The notes below the pieces were generated by a model. That model ran no database searches. It saw only the letters and a program-made list of their open reading frames with translations, and was not told the origin of the DNA. The position numbers were made by a program, and so were the translations under genes. This document shows, one piece after another, positions 38,781 to 50,008 of a stretch of DNA of 64,000 nt; the first letter of the stretch is position 1, and every line of letters begins with the position of its first letter. The stretch comes from Coenobita brevimanus (Eukaryota > Arthropoda > Malacostraca > Decapoda > Coenobitidae): positions 3,272,315-3,336,314 of the forward strand of contig CM064691.1 of NCBI GenBank assembly GCA_032717465.1, read 5' to 3'.

Positions 38781-38932
38781 GCCAGCCAGGAGACAGGACG
38801 TGTGTGCTGGGCAATCCCCAGGTCCTGTCCTCCCCCCCATACTGTTTTTTAACCAGCCCATACCACTGACCGGGCTAATGTATGGCCCGGCCTGCATTAT
38901 AGGTACAGGGAATCTTTGAACGAACGAACGAA
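38781..38932 (+). mobile_element. Probable retroposon 3' end with hairpin and (GAAC)n tail
   Basis: A C-rich segment ends with the inverted pair CCGGGC and GCCCGG (about 38872-38892) and then GAACGAACGAACGAA (about 38917-38931). A stem-loop followed by a short tandem tail is the usual form of a LINE or SINE 3' end. The family is unknown and no ORF remains. Confidence 0.45.
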
Positions 38933-39993
38933 GTCTATCCTGACATTATTCGATGTTGGATTTTGACTGCACATGCTTTATGCCGACGTGGTTTAAGTAA
39001 AAGAAAAATGCGCAGTCTTTAATAGTAAATTGTTACCGTAATTATTTGACAGTTCTGTAAAAGAAGCAGTGCTATGATAATTTGTTCCACTTGTATTATA
39101 TTTGTATCCTACTTTAGCTGAAAATTTTTTCCGTAAGCAATACTTGTATTATAGTTTAAACAAATTAACAGTATTTACTGTACATTTGGATATGTTACTT
39201 TGCATGTTCTTTCATTACACACGGTAAACATGCATCAGGACGAAATATGTTGAGTAGGTATGAAGCTATCAGGGAAATGAAATAGCTATCTTCACTGGAA
39301 TAGAAATTCATGTGATATGCATTTTCATGAACAGAACGAATAATTCGAAGTAAGAGTAAATTTACTAGCAACTCTTTTCTAAGACCCTACCATCTGCATG
39401 GGGTTTCCTGCTGGGAAAAGAACTTGGTGTACCGCGTTTTCCTTGCTGTTGTATAATCATGTAGGGTATATATCCTCGCGTTAGAGCTACCCCTTCAACT
39501 TCAAAAAAGCCCAACACCGGTCTCTCTGCAGGACTAAGGGCACGAAAGGTTTAATTGACGTGTGATACTGTCACAGTTTTCATTGTGCTTGATTAACAGT
39601 AAAATCATAGTAATCTTCTTTCTTTTCTTTTAACATATAACTTACCTTAAACATTCAAAGGCTTTAATCGGAAATAGACACAGATGACCCACTCCCTAGG
39701 GAGCATTTGACTAGTGATCAAACCGATCTAATAATAAACAGATGTACTGAGAATATCATATTTTAGACTCAATGGTAACTTTAATAATGTGGGGGATGAC
39801 TTTATTCAAAACTGCACCATCATGATATTTAAAGAAACTTCTCTGATTTTGCTTTGTAACGAATACTTCAGATCGTTTCGCAGTGAATGTTTATATATTT
39901 ACCATACTACTAAATTATATACCTGAGAATTTATTTATTTGTAGCACGAGAGAGAAAATTTCAGTGTTAACTGAAGAAGCTGTATCCATTTTG

Positions 39994-39994
<1 letters not shown>
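38933..39994. other. Non-coding stretch, no gene seen
   Basis: AT-rich; no recognised gene, RNA or transposon. Confidence 0.5.

Positions 39995-40046
<52 letters not shown>
39995..40046. repeat. (GT)n microsatellite
   Basis: About 50 bp of uninterrupted GT repeat. Confidence 0.97.
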
Positions 40047-40050
<4 letters not shown>

Positions 40051-40361
40051 AAAATTCAGCTATCACAGTGTCGGTAAACACTTAATGAAACGATGCCGTC
40101 GACGTGTCTATTATTTTCTTAACAACACCAAAAAAAGCCTCTTAATCCCCAACACTGATCTCTTAAGCCTTTACAGACACCTAGCCTTGGTCCTCGGGAT
40201 TTTCTGTATCCAAAACCACCCCTAAAATAGGTATAGGTAGAACGCGAACGCATATTTTCCCCAATTTGCCCATTACTCCACATTCTTACTTCTGTCATCT
40301 TCTTTCTTCTTCTGTCCTAGAACGACCTACATGTAACTAATACCAGCCTAATCAGTTACTG

Positions 40362-40365
<4 letters not shown>

Positions 40366-40427
<62 letters not shown>
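40366..40427. repeat. (GA)n microsatellite
   Basis: About 60 bp of uninterrupted GA repeat. Confidence 0.97.
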
Positions 40428-40429
<2 letters not shown>

Positions 40430-42309
40430 TCGTTCTCGACTCGAGATGTTGCGGTTCTTGATAAATATTGATCGAAAAAAGTCATAGTTGTTAGGTCGGG
40501 GCAAGATCAGCTCAAACAAATTCAAGCCGATTTTGACATAACTTGGTGTGAGGGTTACGGGTTAGAAAGGATAATGTTTCTGTTTTGAGAATAATAGGTT
40601 GAAGGTAAATATCACAAGACAAGGTTAAAGTTAGTTACTTTTATCAAAGAAAGTTTTGACCAAACTTTCTGGAAGATTTTAAGGTAAACTAGTTCAAGGT
40701 GAAAGGGCAAGTTGTGGCTTAGTTAGGACCAAACTTGGTGAACATGTTGAAGGGCAGGTAAGGATACAGTAATTCGAGTGCGGGAACAATAGGTGAGTGT
40801 TCAAAGTAACTGGCAGGGTCAAATTTTCGGTTGTAGACCGATTGTAGGGCACAGGTGTTCCCCGAGTGCTCCTGTTTGTTTTTGATTTTAGACTATCCTA
40901 TTGAGCTTTCGAGAGAAGTTTGGAACGTAAGAGGATTAGCCAAAGCCTTCATTAGTCCCTTACTATAAGAAAAATTTCCTTAGAGAGTATAACACAATCT
41001 AAGTAACTCTCAAACATAGAACTTCAGTTTTACAAAATGTATGCAGGTGTAGGGATGGCACAATGTCAAAATCCATAATAAAAGTTCAGGGCAATATAAG
41101 CTCATGTATCCCCATCCCTCCATTTCTTTTTACTCCAGATATTGCCAGTATGATGTAAATGTTAGAAAAAAATAAATGGATAAAAAAAAAGAATTGTGCC
41201 ATGAGAGTATTTAGATTATTAGTTCACCAAGCCGAGTACAAAATGAAAATAAATTGTAGGAACTGAGTTAGCCTACAAGTGCTTAAACAGATTGAACCTT
41301 GTTTTTGTGGCTTTGAGCACAGTATCATCCCTACATCTTCACCTATTTTATAAGGTGTATTTTTTTTTAATTGTAGGCAGAATTCCAATTAGATGTTCAA
41401 GCAAAAGTTCAGTTTGTTGATAAAAATATCTGTATTAGGAGAAAAATTTCAGATATGAGGGGAATAGTTCAGTGCTGTGTAGATGGCACTTTGACAGGGA
41501 AGTAACTGGATACCGTTGCATCCTGTGAGAATTGTCTTAACACAAAGTTCTGGTATCCTCTCCACTACAGTGACATCATATATCATTATTCTTACAATTG
41601 ACAGACTATTTCATTCAGCTTTGGAAACTGATTTGGTAGTGTGAGCGGTGGCCCGAAAGGAAAATAAATCGTCAAGAGGTGGCAAAAAGAGAAAAATAAA
41701 TATAGTATCTGATGGAATGGGTTATTGATGGCTTCTACCATGACACGTGACCCTCTACCAGGTCGAAAAGCCGCAGTATCCCAACAGAACCTAGTGTTTA
41801 TGATACATTGCAGTTATTGGTAACCTTTAGATCAGTTTGCACAAAAGAGTTGCAGTGTGCTCTTAAAACTTATTATTAAAGGTGCACCTCCGACTTTTCC
41901 CTCTCATATACATCATACATTCAACCCAGCAGTCAATCCCTTTCTTTTCTGTTGGCAAGGCATAATGTGGGTACCTGCTCCCTCCAACACACGAAAAACA
42001 AATATGCAGATGTCACTACAGTTTTCTTAATCTCCAGTACTTCATGCTCCCCTATCTGTATCCTGTGGCTTCACTCCGTCATTTTAAAATTCCGTTATTC
42101 TACTTTTTTTTTTTTGTCCTGTTATTCACCGTGTTCCTTCATACTGAGTCGTAAAAAAATCTAAATTTATGGAGAAATTGCCAGTTGCATCAATACTAAT
42201 CTCATTGGTATCAAAAGATTAAAAGAACAACGTAGATCATAAATGACTTAATATAAAAGAAACCAACAACAAATAGAGGCAAAAGGAAAACGGCATATTT
42301 ACCTGCATT
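40428..42309. other. Non-coding stretch between the GA tract and cuticle gene 3
   Basis: AT-rich with short A/T-runs near 41180, 41362 and 42105. I searched both strands for conserved protein motifs and pol III boxes and found none. Confidence 0.5.
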
Positions 42310-42315
42310 TTTATT
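42310..42315 (-). terminator. Polyadenylation signal candidate, cuticle gene 3
   Basis: AATAAA on the minus strand, about 125 bp downstream of the gene 3 stop codon. Confidence 0.6.
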
Positions 42316-42439
42316 ACTGTACATATAAATATTAAAAATAAATACTTGTGAAGGTCGACAGTCTGTAGAATCGAATGGTCAGACAAGTTCCAAACAGTCA
42401 GTATTTCTGCATCTGTGTATCTTGTGTTTGTACTTCCAT

Positions 42440-43539
42440 TTACTTGGACTCGTTGGAGTCGGAGTATCGGCGCTGGGGAGGGGAGTAGCGGGGAGTTTCA
42501 GAGGATGACCCGAAGGATGACTCAAAGGATGACTCGTAGGATCCGGACTCGAAGGATGACTCAAAGGATGACTCGTAGGATCCAGACTCGAAGGAGGCCT
42601 CACCCGAGTACTTGACGTCAGCAATGTAGCCATCGTCACCGTCCACGTAGTAGGTCACCGTCTGGCGGCGACCGTCGGGAAGCAGCACGTAGTACGACCC
42701 CTGGGTGTTGTCACCGTCGCGGGCCTCCTGGTGGCCGTAGTGGTTCTCGGAAGACTCATCACTTACGGCCCAGCTGAAGTCGTACTTGGCCTCGCCGGAT
42801 TCGAAGGATTCGTGGGACTGTTGGAGGGAATGAATGTCCATTAACTTTCCGTGCAGCTACTGTAGAGTGACATATACGGTAGTGAGGAAAAGGTACGATA
42901 TGGCCTATATTATTAGTATGATCAGATCGTGAAATTCGATCATATTCTTATTTCCATTCGCTATTTGCCCTATTATGTCTGGAATAAATACAAGCAGACC
43001 TCTTGGATCACACGACCTAGAATGAAATGGAGTTTGTTTATAATTCTGAATGGTAACATATCTATGCAAACTCTAACAGCTGGGCAAAGTCCTCACCCCA
43101 GAATCTCCGTTGCTACTGTCTTCGGCACTTTCTGCTGCAGCCAGGGTAGCCAAGCCCAGCAGGATGAGGATCTGCAGACAAAGACATGAGAATTTAGGAT
43201 GTTTTCATGGTTATCTAAATTATACCAGGATAAACAGAGAAGGTCTGTTAATATGTCATATCCATACTGTCAGTACCTATGTTGTTGAGCCTGATACATG
43301 AAATAAAACGTTGGATTCAGGTGAGCCGTTCGTGCATACTTGCTGGATATTGTTTAGTCTACGCGCATTACCAGAGACATTTGCAGTTAGTATCCCCAAA
43401 TATACTGGAAACTTTAGGTCAGGTTTGTATCTGATTCTGCAGCAAATCCAGAAAATCTCAGGTTGTTGACTTTGCTTTTCTGTTAATCAAATTAAACAAT
43501 CATCAAGAAAAATTAATTAGTGTCTACCTTAGTGTTCAT
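42440..43539 (-). CDS. RR-domain chitin-binding cuticle protein, gene 3 (three exons, expanded linker)
   Basis: Secreted exoskeletal protein of about 154 residues, the longest of the five. Coding exons: 43528-43539 (MNTK), 43097-43171 (25 residues), 42440-42817 (125 residues plus stop), phase 0 with GT/AG ends. Signal peptide MNTKILILLGLATLAAA; mature start near ESAEDSSNGDSG. The RR domain (AKYDFSW to [12 protein letters not shown]) is essentially identical to genes 2, 4 and 5. The C-terminal acidic linker is enlarged by a 39-bp tandem duplication (42516-42593) encoding 13 residues of the FESGSYESSFESS type. The tail differs slightly: ETPRYSPPQRRYSDSNESK. The spacing of TATA box, initiator and upstream CAAGGTCA is shared with genes 2, 4 and 5. 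This is the first gene of the tandemly duplicated block. Confidence 0.94.
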
Positions 43540-43566
43540 TGTTTCCTGTAGTTCGTTCGAGACGTA

Positions 43567-43600
43567 ACTGACTCGATCACTGTTTAACTCCCAATATATA
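43567..43600 (-). promoter_or_regulatory. Core promoter of cuticle gene 3 (TATA box and initiator)
   Basis: TATATATT (43593-43600, minus strand) and TCAGT (43567-43571), about 30 bp apart, as in genes 2, 4 and 5. Confidence 0.75.
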
Positions 43601-43665
43601 CCCACACTGGCCTCACCTTCAGACCTTTTCCTCACTTCCTCCTTTTTCCCCTGTCTCGCCTTGAA

Positions 43666-43674
43666 TGACCTTGT
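43666..43674 (-). promoter_or_regulatory. FTZ-F1-type nuclear receptor site, cuticle gene 3
   Basis: Minus-strand ACAAGGTCA, one base from the YCAAGGYCR consensus, 66 bp upstream of the TATA box. It lies in a conserved CACTTCCTCC/TTGAATGACCTTG block. Confidence 0.5.
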
Positions 43675-43699
43675 GCATGCGTCGGGATGAGTGGGGGTG

Positions 43700-44688
43700 G
43701 AGTTGGGTGAGGTTAGAAACAAGTCTTATGGATCATTAGTTATTATAAAAAAATAATAACAGACTGACAAATTTGCAGTAGTCTGAGCAAGATAACGATC
43801 ATTATTTGAGCAATATTTACTGGGTGAATGAAATCTGAAAGAGGTATATGTTAAAAAATGCTATATAGTATTTAGTGTTTGTGTAAATGTTTTGCTTGTG
43901 ATGCATTATGGTGATTGGTGGCTAATATGTTTTTATGGCTCACCCTGTACCTCAGAATGATCTTGGAACTTGTTAGTCACTGTACAGAAATCATATATTT
44001 TGAGCAATCTGAGCTTCTGTAACATACGCAACTCCTTTTGATTTTCTTCCTAGTTAGAGTACCTCATTGCTTTGTGAGCATAAGTTAATAAAGAAGTTTA
44101 AGATGCCCCGAAATTCATTAATAAATGGATATACGGGCAGAGCACAAAAACATGCCAAAGTTGAACAGTATTAGAAACAATTAAGGAGAAAAAGCATGAA
44201 TGACGGGGACTTCATAAGAGAAAGTTTCATTTAATACGTGGGTTGCCTTTGTATCAAGTTCTCGGATATATGTCAAGATATTTAGGAAATGTTCTGCTTT
44301 AGCGGAAGCATAATCAGCTCTTGTAACATGAAGGTCACGGGGAGGATATCCAGCGACGAGGGTGTGTCGCTCTGATTAATTTTTTCATTCCTTGATATAT
44401 ATATATTTTTATTTGGACAGTGTATGAGGCATGGGTGGGTGGGATGGTGCAGTGATCGAATCTGATCACTATTGCTCTTGTGAAAAGTCATGATACGCTG
44501 TGGTGACAGTGTATTGCCTTTGGTCAAATTGTTTATGGTGTCTAATATTTTTGTTAGCAATAATACTCTCTTGTTTTTAAATGATGGGGAAGAATGACTA
44601 GACTTTCTCTCACCGAGTGCAGAAAGATAATTAAGGCAGGCACTTAATTTTTTTCTACTATATAAACTTCCTCGAGAACACAACCCAC
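43700..44688. other. Unit 1 spacer upstream of cuticle gene 3
   Basis: Non-coding, with clear counterparts at about 51220-52208 and 60080-61078. The short reading frames seen in all three copies are not conserved as proteins (shifts and stops differ). Confidence 0.6.
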
Positions 44689-44692
44689 AGTC

Positions 44693-44994
44693 TCACCGGA
44701 CTCAGGTTCGAATCCCGGCTGGGGCCGGGAACAGTTTAAGGATTTGAATTTCATTAAATCAGGCTTTACTGATCTGCCAGAAGACCCTCCGACATGTCGT
44801 AAAAATACCCCCGCTAATACCAATACACCAGTCCTGTATGAGACAGCCCTAGCATGTATTCAATATGGTGGGTGTTAGCGCCGAAGTGGTGACATATAGA
44901 GGTGTATGGTATGTAGGTGGACTGCTGGGCCTTGATAGCAGGCTGTGAAGCCTATGCCCAGAGTCGGACACATAAAAAAAAAAAAAAAAAAAAA
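44693..44994 (+). mobile_element. SINE family 1, copy 2, private to unit 1
   Basis: A 5'-truncated SINE starting just before a perfect B box, GGTTCGAATCC (44705-44715), with the family body (GTCGTAAAAATACC, GGTGGGTGTTAGCGCCG) and the 3' end CCTATGCCCAGAGTCGGACA plus poly(A). AGTC flanks both sides (44689-44692 and 44995-44998). Units 2 and 3 have the uninterrupted site CCACAGTCGTC (near 52210 and 61078), which proves insertion after duplication. Confidence 0.88.
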
Positions 44995-44998
44995 AGTC

Positions 44999-46365
44999 GT
45001 CGGAGTTACCCCCAGGTCTTCTATCATAGTGCGGGCTGAAAGGGGACAAAAAGGAAACAACTACATGCAAAAGCATTGTCTCCTTGAATACAGCTCTCTT
45101 AATTCTTCCAAGTAAATTGTGCATGTGCTATCCAGTTCACTGTCTTCTTTTTTAAATATTCGATTTACATTCAGTCAGTTAGACAATAATCCTTAACTCT
45201 TCGGATATCGTAATATTGTACTTTCTATTTACCTATGAACACTCTTCAAGATCATTCCAAAGATGGACATGACTAGCACATTTATAGACTTTTTAGATAT
45301 TAAGACGATATATATTTGTCCTCCACAGATGCTTATGATATAGTGGTGGGTAGGACAGGTTCTTGTATCATAATGCAAATAAAGGATATGACGACCAGTA
45401 ACTTGTAATTATTTGTACATCATCTGTGGGAAATATAGTGCAATTATAATTTGAAAAATTCACAGTGACTCAAATGAGAACCTTTGCCTGGAGACTATAT
45501 TTTGATTGCCTACTATTGCTGTGTTATGCATGTGTGGATTTCATTTTCTGTATGCACTCTGTAAGGGATTATTTACTTACACCTTACTGGCTGGCCTGGA
45601 CCGCCTCCATCTCCATCCACAGATAACAGTGGAGTGTGTACGATAATGTCATGGGCTTGTGTGATCGAGGGTAAGATCTCGGTTGTTGCTGTGAACAGTT
45701 TCTGTAACTGAACTCCTATCACTATTTTCACATACCACATATTACCCCACCATCATACCCCCCCCCCAAAAAAAAAAAAAAAAAACTTCCGCAGCCAAGT
45801 GATATAACAGTTACTAAATATGGCATTACAAGGGTCTGACAAGAGGCTGAGTGGTAGTGCCCGAATGGCACGTGAGATATACCGGTGTATCGTACGTGGA
45901 TTATGGGGTTTGAGAAACAGGCTTCCTTACTCCTGTCCAGGTGCAAGAAATATGTATAAATAAATAAATAAAAAATAAGAAAAAAATTAGGGCATATTTC
46001 CTCCTTCATGCTCCACCACAATTCCTTTTCTCTTTCAGTTTCGTCGTCCACTTCACCCATTTTTACTTTTCCATTTTGAAACATGTATGGTGGAAGTAAA
46101 TGACAACCAGCTGAAATGAAAATCATCCATTTGTCTGATAGTGTGATTCCCATCCGATCCTTATCTCTGTAATCAAGTGCAAATATTATAATTCAACAAT
46201 ATTTTTGAATTCTGTCCTTTGAGCTCATTTCTTTTATCCACTGTATCACCTTCTTTCATCCACAATATATCGAGGCCACGTATATCTGTTTTACTAGATT
46301 ACCGCCATATCCTGACAGTTTTACTAAATTTAGGGCAAAGTTTCAGAACTAGAGGGGTTAGATTT
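44999..46365. other. Unit 1 spacer, middle part
   Basis: Non-coding; aligned with 52216-52700 plus 54818-55680 in unit 2 and with 61084-62945 in unit 3. Contains a C8 plus A-run at about 45761-45785, where unit 3 has a longer A-run. Confidence 0.6.
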
Positions 46366-46377
46366 ATCATTAACAAA

Positions 46378-46875
46378 GACTACCCGACCGACGACCCTTC
46401 CTCTGCCACGACCTGGACCGGGGCTGTTCCATCTGTGACGACCAGGACCGGGCCTCCCCTTTCGTGCTTCAACCTGCTGCTGCTGGAGAGCTGGGCGAGT
46501 CTATTTTGCCCTTTCTACCAGGGGCAAGGGGGTTGAGGGCAGCGTCGCGGCGTTTCCACCTGAGCTCGTCGGCACCTCCTCCATCGGCGCCGCATTGTCT
46601 ACCTGGCCTTGTCCCGCCCTGCCCTCTTTCGACCATCGTGCTGCCGGCCTCACCATCCACCGCCAAGCCCCACCGTGACTCGTCGATCATCGGGCAGCCG
46701 ATCTCACCACCAACCATCGCACCTTCCCCTGCCTCTACCGCCTTTCCCTCGTTCGCCAGTTTGCTGTCCCCGCGACGCTCTCTTGGAGAGTTTTTTTCTT
46801 TCTGCAGCTTCCCTGATGGGCTCTCTGTTTGCCCATGCCCCACCAAGTGTGGGGCAAATATCACACAACAACAAC
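46378..46875 (+). mobile_element. Unclassified GC-rich retroposon, private to unit 1, with 12-bp TSD
   Basis: A GC-rich insert of about 498 bp flanked by perfect direct repeats ATCATTAACAAA (46366-46377 and 46876-46887). Units 2 and 3 contain a single copy of this target (near 55678 and 62967) with no insert. The insert ends with a perfect 7-bp hairpin (GCCCCAC and GTGGGGC, 46837-46855) and an ACAACAACAAC tail, as expected of a 3' retroposon end. Open frames across it on both strands (up to 139 codons) are Pro/Ser-rich and match nothing I recognise. It could be a SINE-like element or the truncated 3' end of a LINE. Confidence 0.8.
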
Positions 46876-46999
46876 ATCATTAACAAACCCGATAAATACG
46901 AGATATCTTTCCCACCTACAATAAAGCTGTCTGGTAGCAGCAAGAATGATATAAATACTAACACACACTGGTATAAGTCAATCTCTCGCTACACTACTT

Positions 47000-47640
47000 A
47001 GGGATCATCTACCCACTCTCCCATTGACCTCCAGGGACCTGTTCCTGCACTGACCTAGTTTCCATTAAAGACCCGTTATCCTCCTAGAGTCTGTTGTAAT
47101 TAATGGACCTATTCTACCCATGACAAATTTTCCCACATAGAAGAATTTTCCCCATGCATCTAACTGTAATATGAATTAAAAACCCATTGGACCTATTTTA
47201 CCTAGGAATGGATTTATCCTTATGGAACATGGACCTATTTTACTCATGAACCAAATTATCCTTGTCGACCATGGACCTATTATCCCCATGGACCCACATT
47301 CCACCTTGACCATATTGCCCATCATGCTCCTGTTTTTCCACCATGGGCGCATTTTTCCCTTGGTATTGTTTACTCTACAAGGACTAATATTCTCGAACCT
47401 AGTTTCCTCATGGGTGTACTTTTCCTCATGCATCTACCTTCTACCCACGGACGAAACACCGCATCTCTACATGGACCTAGCTTCTCCCATGAAGTTATTT
47501 TCCCAATATATCTAATTATACCCACTGGACCTGTGCTTCCACTTGGGTCCATTTCCATCAAAAATTTATTCCCCCATGGAGCTATTTTTCCACATATACT
47601 CGTTTCCCCCCCTCCACCCACCCACCATCATACATACCTA
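47000..47640. repeat. Degenerate minisatellite, about 21-bp unit (unit 1)
   Basis: Loose repetition of CATGGACCTATTTTaCcCATG-type segments, about 21 bp apart with a higher-order pair about 42 bp apart (47226 and 47268). It gives short frames on both strands that are not genes. The same array is at 55800-56440 and 63060-63720. Confidence 0.65.
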
Positions 47641-47695
47641 CCCACTCTCCCAGTGTAGTTTGTCTTAGAGGTAACACAATGGCTCAGCAAGTTTA

Positions 47696-47697
<2 letters not shown>

Positions 47698-47785
<88 letters not shown>
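47698..47785. repeat. Compound (GT)n(GA)n microsatellite (unit 1)
   Basis: GT of about 39 bp, then GA of about 49 bp. Orthologous tracts with different lengths are in units 2 and 3. Confidence 0.97.
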
Positions 47786-47787
<2 letters not shown>

Positions 47788-48085
47788 CACAGCCGATTTA
47801 GAGCCGTATTGTAGGCGCTATAGGAGGCCTCGCAGTTTCTCTTTCTCACCGATTTATTTTCTCATTACACCTTAGCATTCATTTATTTTTTATACCGTTT
47901 TAATATCGACTTTTACTCAACTACAGCTTACAAGAAGAAAACAATGTGTAATGTGAAGAATAAGTAGCTAAGGAAAGGTTGCCACGAAATCCTAAAGCCA
48001 CTCAAAATTCAATGGGCTTCTCCTTAGTAATACCACATTTACATTCTTAAGGTAAAATTTCAGTCCACATTCACATGATAAATGG
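47786..48085. other. Unit 1 spacer, no gene seen
   Basis: Non-coding; nearly identical to about 56627-56926. Confidence 0.6.
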
Positions 48086-48412
48086 GAGTTGGTGGCAGTG
48101 TGGTTAGGGATGATTATGGTACACCGCGGGAGGCCAGTTCGATCCACGGCAAGGGCTGAGAACAGGTTGAATATCTGACTACCATTAAGACAGATTTTAT
48201 TGATCTTCCACACGATCCACTGATGTAAAGAAAAAGCTAATATCGATGCACCTGTTGGGAATTAGTTAACTAGTATCTATTAAATACAGACGGTGGATAT
48301 TAGTGTCGAGGTGGTGACGTATGAAAGGAGTGTGGCACGTAATATGACTGCAGTTGGGCAAAAGTCTGCTAAGCCTAAGCCTATGCCCACAGTCCGACAC
48401 ATAAGAAAAAGG
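48086..48412 (+). mobile_element. SINE family 1, copy 3
   Basis: Head with A box-like TGGCAGTGTGGTTAG and B box-like AGTTCGATCC (about 48151-48160), family body (GACGGTGGATATTAGTGTCG, GGTGGTGACGTATG) and 3' end CCTATGCCCACAGTCCGACA followed by an A-rich tail. Also present in unit 2, so it predates that duplication. Confidence 0.78.
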
Positions 48413-48783
48413 AAAAGCAATCCCTGAAGGGCTTCTATATGATGAGTTGTAATTTATTGTCCATATAATGCCACACAGGAAGTGCAACTGGTCGCAAGGT
48501 TTAAATGACAGGACTTAGTATCCTTAACTCAGGAATATACGCTCGTGACTGGGCAATGAATCGCTTGATGAAAGATAGACAGACACTCGTACTGTAATTC
48601 CTCTTTGCACACATCGTAAAGACTCTGTATCCATTTTATAGTACTGGCACCAAGCTTCACTGCATAGTTCAAGTGTGGTTTAACCACGGAAAAGCAAGAT
48701 ACAGCTGTAATAATACTTGACACTATATATCTTTTTACTCGCCTATCTAAAATACACACAACAACATAACTTCTTTTATTTGA

Positions 48784-49107
48784 TGTGACAGACTCTGGGC
48801 ATTAGCTTCACAGCCTGTTCTTAAGGCCCAGTAGTCCTCCTGCATACCATACACCTCAACACCTCAGCACTTCGGCGCTAACACCCACCGTCCATATTGC
48901 ATACATGCTAGGGCTACCTCATACAAGACTACTGTGCTGGTATTGATAGGGATGTTTTTACGATATGTCAGCGAGTATACTGGTAGATCAGTAGAGTTTG
49001 CTTTATGAAATTAGGATCCATAAACTATTCCCTGCTCCAGCCGGGATTAAAACCTGCCCCATTAAGACTGCAGGCCGCCTCTCTACCGATTCAGCCACCG
49101 CCTCCCC
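48784..49107 (-). mobile_element. SINE family 1, copy 4
   Basis: Minus strand. Head GGCGGTGGCTGAATCGGTAG (A box TGGCTGAATCG matches the pol III consensus), B box-like GGTTTTAATCC, and body and 3' end (CCCAGAGTCTGTCACAT) shared with copies 1-3. The full length is about 320 bp. It is duplicated in unit 2. Confidence 0.8.
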
Positions 49108-49411
49108 CAGACTTGCTCTGTTTAATGCAGCAATACATTGCTGTCTAAATTTTACGTCATTGTTAACTATGAATCCTAATCCCTCTCATATTCTAATAAT
49201 ACAGTTTCTATATTACGTCATGAGTATTTTCTCCTACCGGCTTGTTGGCATTAAATTCTTTAATTTTCTTACATCGTAGTTCCTTAGTCAAACTTCAGAC
49301 CATTTCCAGAGTATGCCAAGCTCTCACTGAAGGCTGTCATGGTCGTCTGCAAATATGTACAGTTCAGTGACATAAACAGATTTTCTTATACTGCCATACT
49401 TCTTTAACTTT

Positions 49412-49580
49412 AATGAGGTAGGCCGAGGGAAACCTGGTTGAGGACAATGAAAAGAGAAGCAGGAGAGGAGTGTTGGTGGGACCTGAAGCAGATGGCAAGA
49501 GACAAATATTGGTGGAGAGAGTTCATCGAGGCCCTATGCATCCCGTGGGGTGCCACAGGAAATGATTGATTGATTGATTG
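49412..49580 (+). mobile_element. LINE 3' end with (TGAT)n tail (unit 1)
   Basis: The plus strand reads GRPRETWLRTMKREAGEE, then WWDLKQMARDKYWWREFIEA, a typical C-terminal end of a LINE ORF2, then a stop and TGATTGATTGATTGATTGG. Only this tail is present. It is copied in unit 2 at 58262-58422. Confidence 0.75.
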
Positions 49581-49887
49581 GCAAGGATTTTCGTAATTTT
49601 GCAGTTTATTTCCCGTGGTTCACCGGCAGAATAAGACAGTACTACAGCTCTACTTCCTTTCCATGGCACTTGATTCTGATAGGCAGCGCATTCTAATGTT
49701 AATCTGTTAATACAACTCTCCGCTCAAAATATAGAAATGGTGATTCTAGGCAAAATAAAATTGAAAATAGTATAGTGATCCATAGGTCGAAATCACTCAT
49801 ACACAAATAAAATAGAAAATTGAATGTTTATAAATAAAGGGACACAAAACTGGTTGCAAGAATAAGTTAATTTATGCTGGAAATATC

Positions 49888-49893
49888 TTTAAT
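49888..49893 (-). terminator. Polyadenylation signal candidate, cuticle gene 4
   Basis: ATTAAA on the minus strand, about 115 bp downstream of the gene 4 stop codon. Confidence 0.55.
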
Positions 49894-50008
49894 AAATTAG
49901 GAAAGAGGTCGGACAATAAATAATTACAAAAGGAACGCCTAGTAGGCAGAAAGAAGAGGTGGGCCAGGTCGTTGATTTTGAGTCTTGGTCCATTAGCAAT
50001 CCTGTATC

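Larger units (their letters stand above)
42440..50008. repeat. Tandem segmental duplication, unit 1
   Basis: Cuticle gene 3 plus its upstream spacer. It is homologous to unit 2 (50009-58872) and unit 3 (58873 to beyond the window end). Same-order markers: the block ATTTAGGAAATGTTcTGCTT (44281/51802/60670), CCCAGGTCTTCTATC or its variant, the ATTTACTTACACC or similar segment (45570/54880/61660), the CATGGACCTATT minisatellite and the GT/GA tract. The downstream part (about 47.1-50.0 kb) is nearly identical to 55.9-58.87 kb. Confidence 0.9.

Noticed and set aside
44700..44730. Possible tRNA gene (perfect GGTTCGAATCC B box)
   Set aside because: No acceptor stem or A box here. It is the truncated head of a SINE with a poly(A) tail.
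46464..47001. Overlapping plus- and minus-strand frames of 130-139 codons in the GC-rich insert
   Set aside because: Pro/Ser/Ala-rich frames expected by chance in GC-rich DNA. The segment is a transposon insertion with a target-site duplication, and no domain is recognisable.
47222..47658. Short frames repeated in all three duplicated units (about 47.2, 56.0 and 63.4 kb)
   Set aside because: Their recurrence comes from the segmental duplication of a low-complexity minisatellite. The frames have no conserved domain and overlap on both strands.
49060..49107. Possible tRNA gene on the minus strand (A and B boxes present)
   Set aside because: The body and 3' end match other SINE copies, and no cloverleaf with an anticodon stem could be drawn.
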